Assembly: GCA_003133185.1 (NCBI GenBank)
Contig: PKWF01000032.1
Span: 1-7,212, forward strand
Origin: Vulcanimicrobiota bacterium
GTDB taxonomy: Bacteria > Vulcanimicrobiota > Vulcanimicrobiia > Vulcanimicrobiales > Vulcanimicrobiaceae
DNA: 7,212 bases
Direction: 5' to 3'
Part shown: piece by piece, positions 7,045-7,212 of the stretch
How the letters are laid out: the number at the start of each line of letters is the position of its first letter
Position numbering within the stretch: the first letter of the stretch is position 1
Position numbers and translations under genes: made by a program
Notes under the pieces: generated by a model
The model's database searches: none
What the model was told of the DNA's origin: nothing
The model's input: only the letters and a program-made list of their open reading frames with translations

Positions 7045-7212
7045 CGGACTACTACATCGAGTACGGCGGGGGTCTTGGCGATATTTTCTTCCAGATATAT
7101 TTCGAAGGTGCCTATCGGGCGCTCGATGAGCTGACCGAAGCCGATCGCGCCGTGATTGGCCTCATTACCCACAACCCACATGCCGGCGAGATCTTCGCAA
7201 ACCATCCGAGGA
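7041..7212 (+). CDS. GT9-like protein, N-terminal fragment cut by the window edge
   Basis: An open frame of 57 complete codons runs off the right edge. It begins MTDYYIEYGGGLGDIFFQ and continues with a helix and a second strand (VIGLITHNP, then GEIFANHP), the beta-alpha-beta start of a GT-B Rossmann domain. The GGGLGD loop (residues 9-14) matches the G-x-G-D nucleotide-loop motif of GT9 enzymes, so this is probably a third GT9-like transferase in the operon, though only the N-terminus is visible. The ATG at 7041 overlaps the previous stop as ATGA. An in-frame ATG at 7032 would add three residues (MPH); neither start has a clear Shine-Dalgarno, and coupling favours 7041. It could also be a non-transferase relative with this loop. 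Confidence 0.7.
   Translation, partial: MTDYYIEYGGGLGDIFFQIYFEGAYRALDELTEADRAVIGLITHNPHAGEIFANHPR

Overview
The window reads as a chromosomal fragment from a diderm bacterium of moderately high GC. It holds a 5'-truncated beta-helix gene, one lipoprotein gene on the opposite strand, and the first part of a glycan-biosynthesis gene cluster that runs off the right edge. The lipoprotein (C-terminal blocks of the type 'ELPAGGS…ITLN' and 'YWKYPKGG') resembles, from memory, a family that is greatly expanded in Candidatus Eremiobacterota (WPS-2) and relatives. That is the only taxonomic hint, and it is weak without a database search.

Layout. Nt 2-1174 (+): C-terminal part of a right-handed parallel beta-helix protein, open at the left edge. 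Nt 1188-2174 (-): a probable lipoprotein with a beta-propeller-like body, convergent with the first gene across a 13-nt gap. Nt 2175-2605: a 431-nt gap between divergent genes with no convincing gene but several nested inverted repeats, the best at 2458-2522. Nt 2606-6085 (+): one 1159-residue polypeptide carrying four enzyme modules in series: a GT2 glycosyltransferase, a GT9 (heptosyltransferase-like) glycosyltransferase, a GT4 glycosyltransferase and a class I SAM-dependent methyltransferase. Nt 6082-7044 (+): a stand-alone GT9-like protein. Nt 7041-7212 (+): the start of a third protein with a GT9-like N-terminus, cut by the right edge.

The last three genes are joined by 4-nt stop/start overlaps (GTGA, then ATGA), so they are almost certainly one translationally coupled operon. 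None of the visible products has a membrane segment, so the enzymes should act in the cytoplasm on nucleotide-sugar donors. Together they probably build and methylate an oligosaccharide (surface polysaccharide, lipid-linked glycan or protein glycan). The acceptor and sugars cannot be read from the sequence. The points most worth a second look are the GT2-GT9-GT4-methyltransferase fusion, the Asp-to-Asn change in the nucleotide-loop motif of the stand-alone GT9, and the structured leader upstream of the fusion gene.
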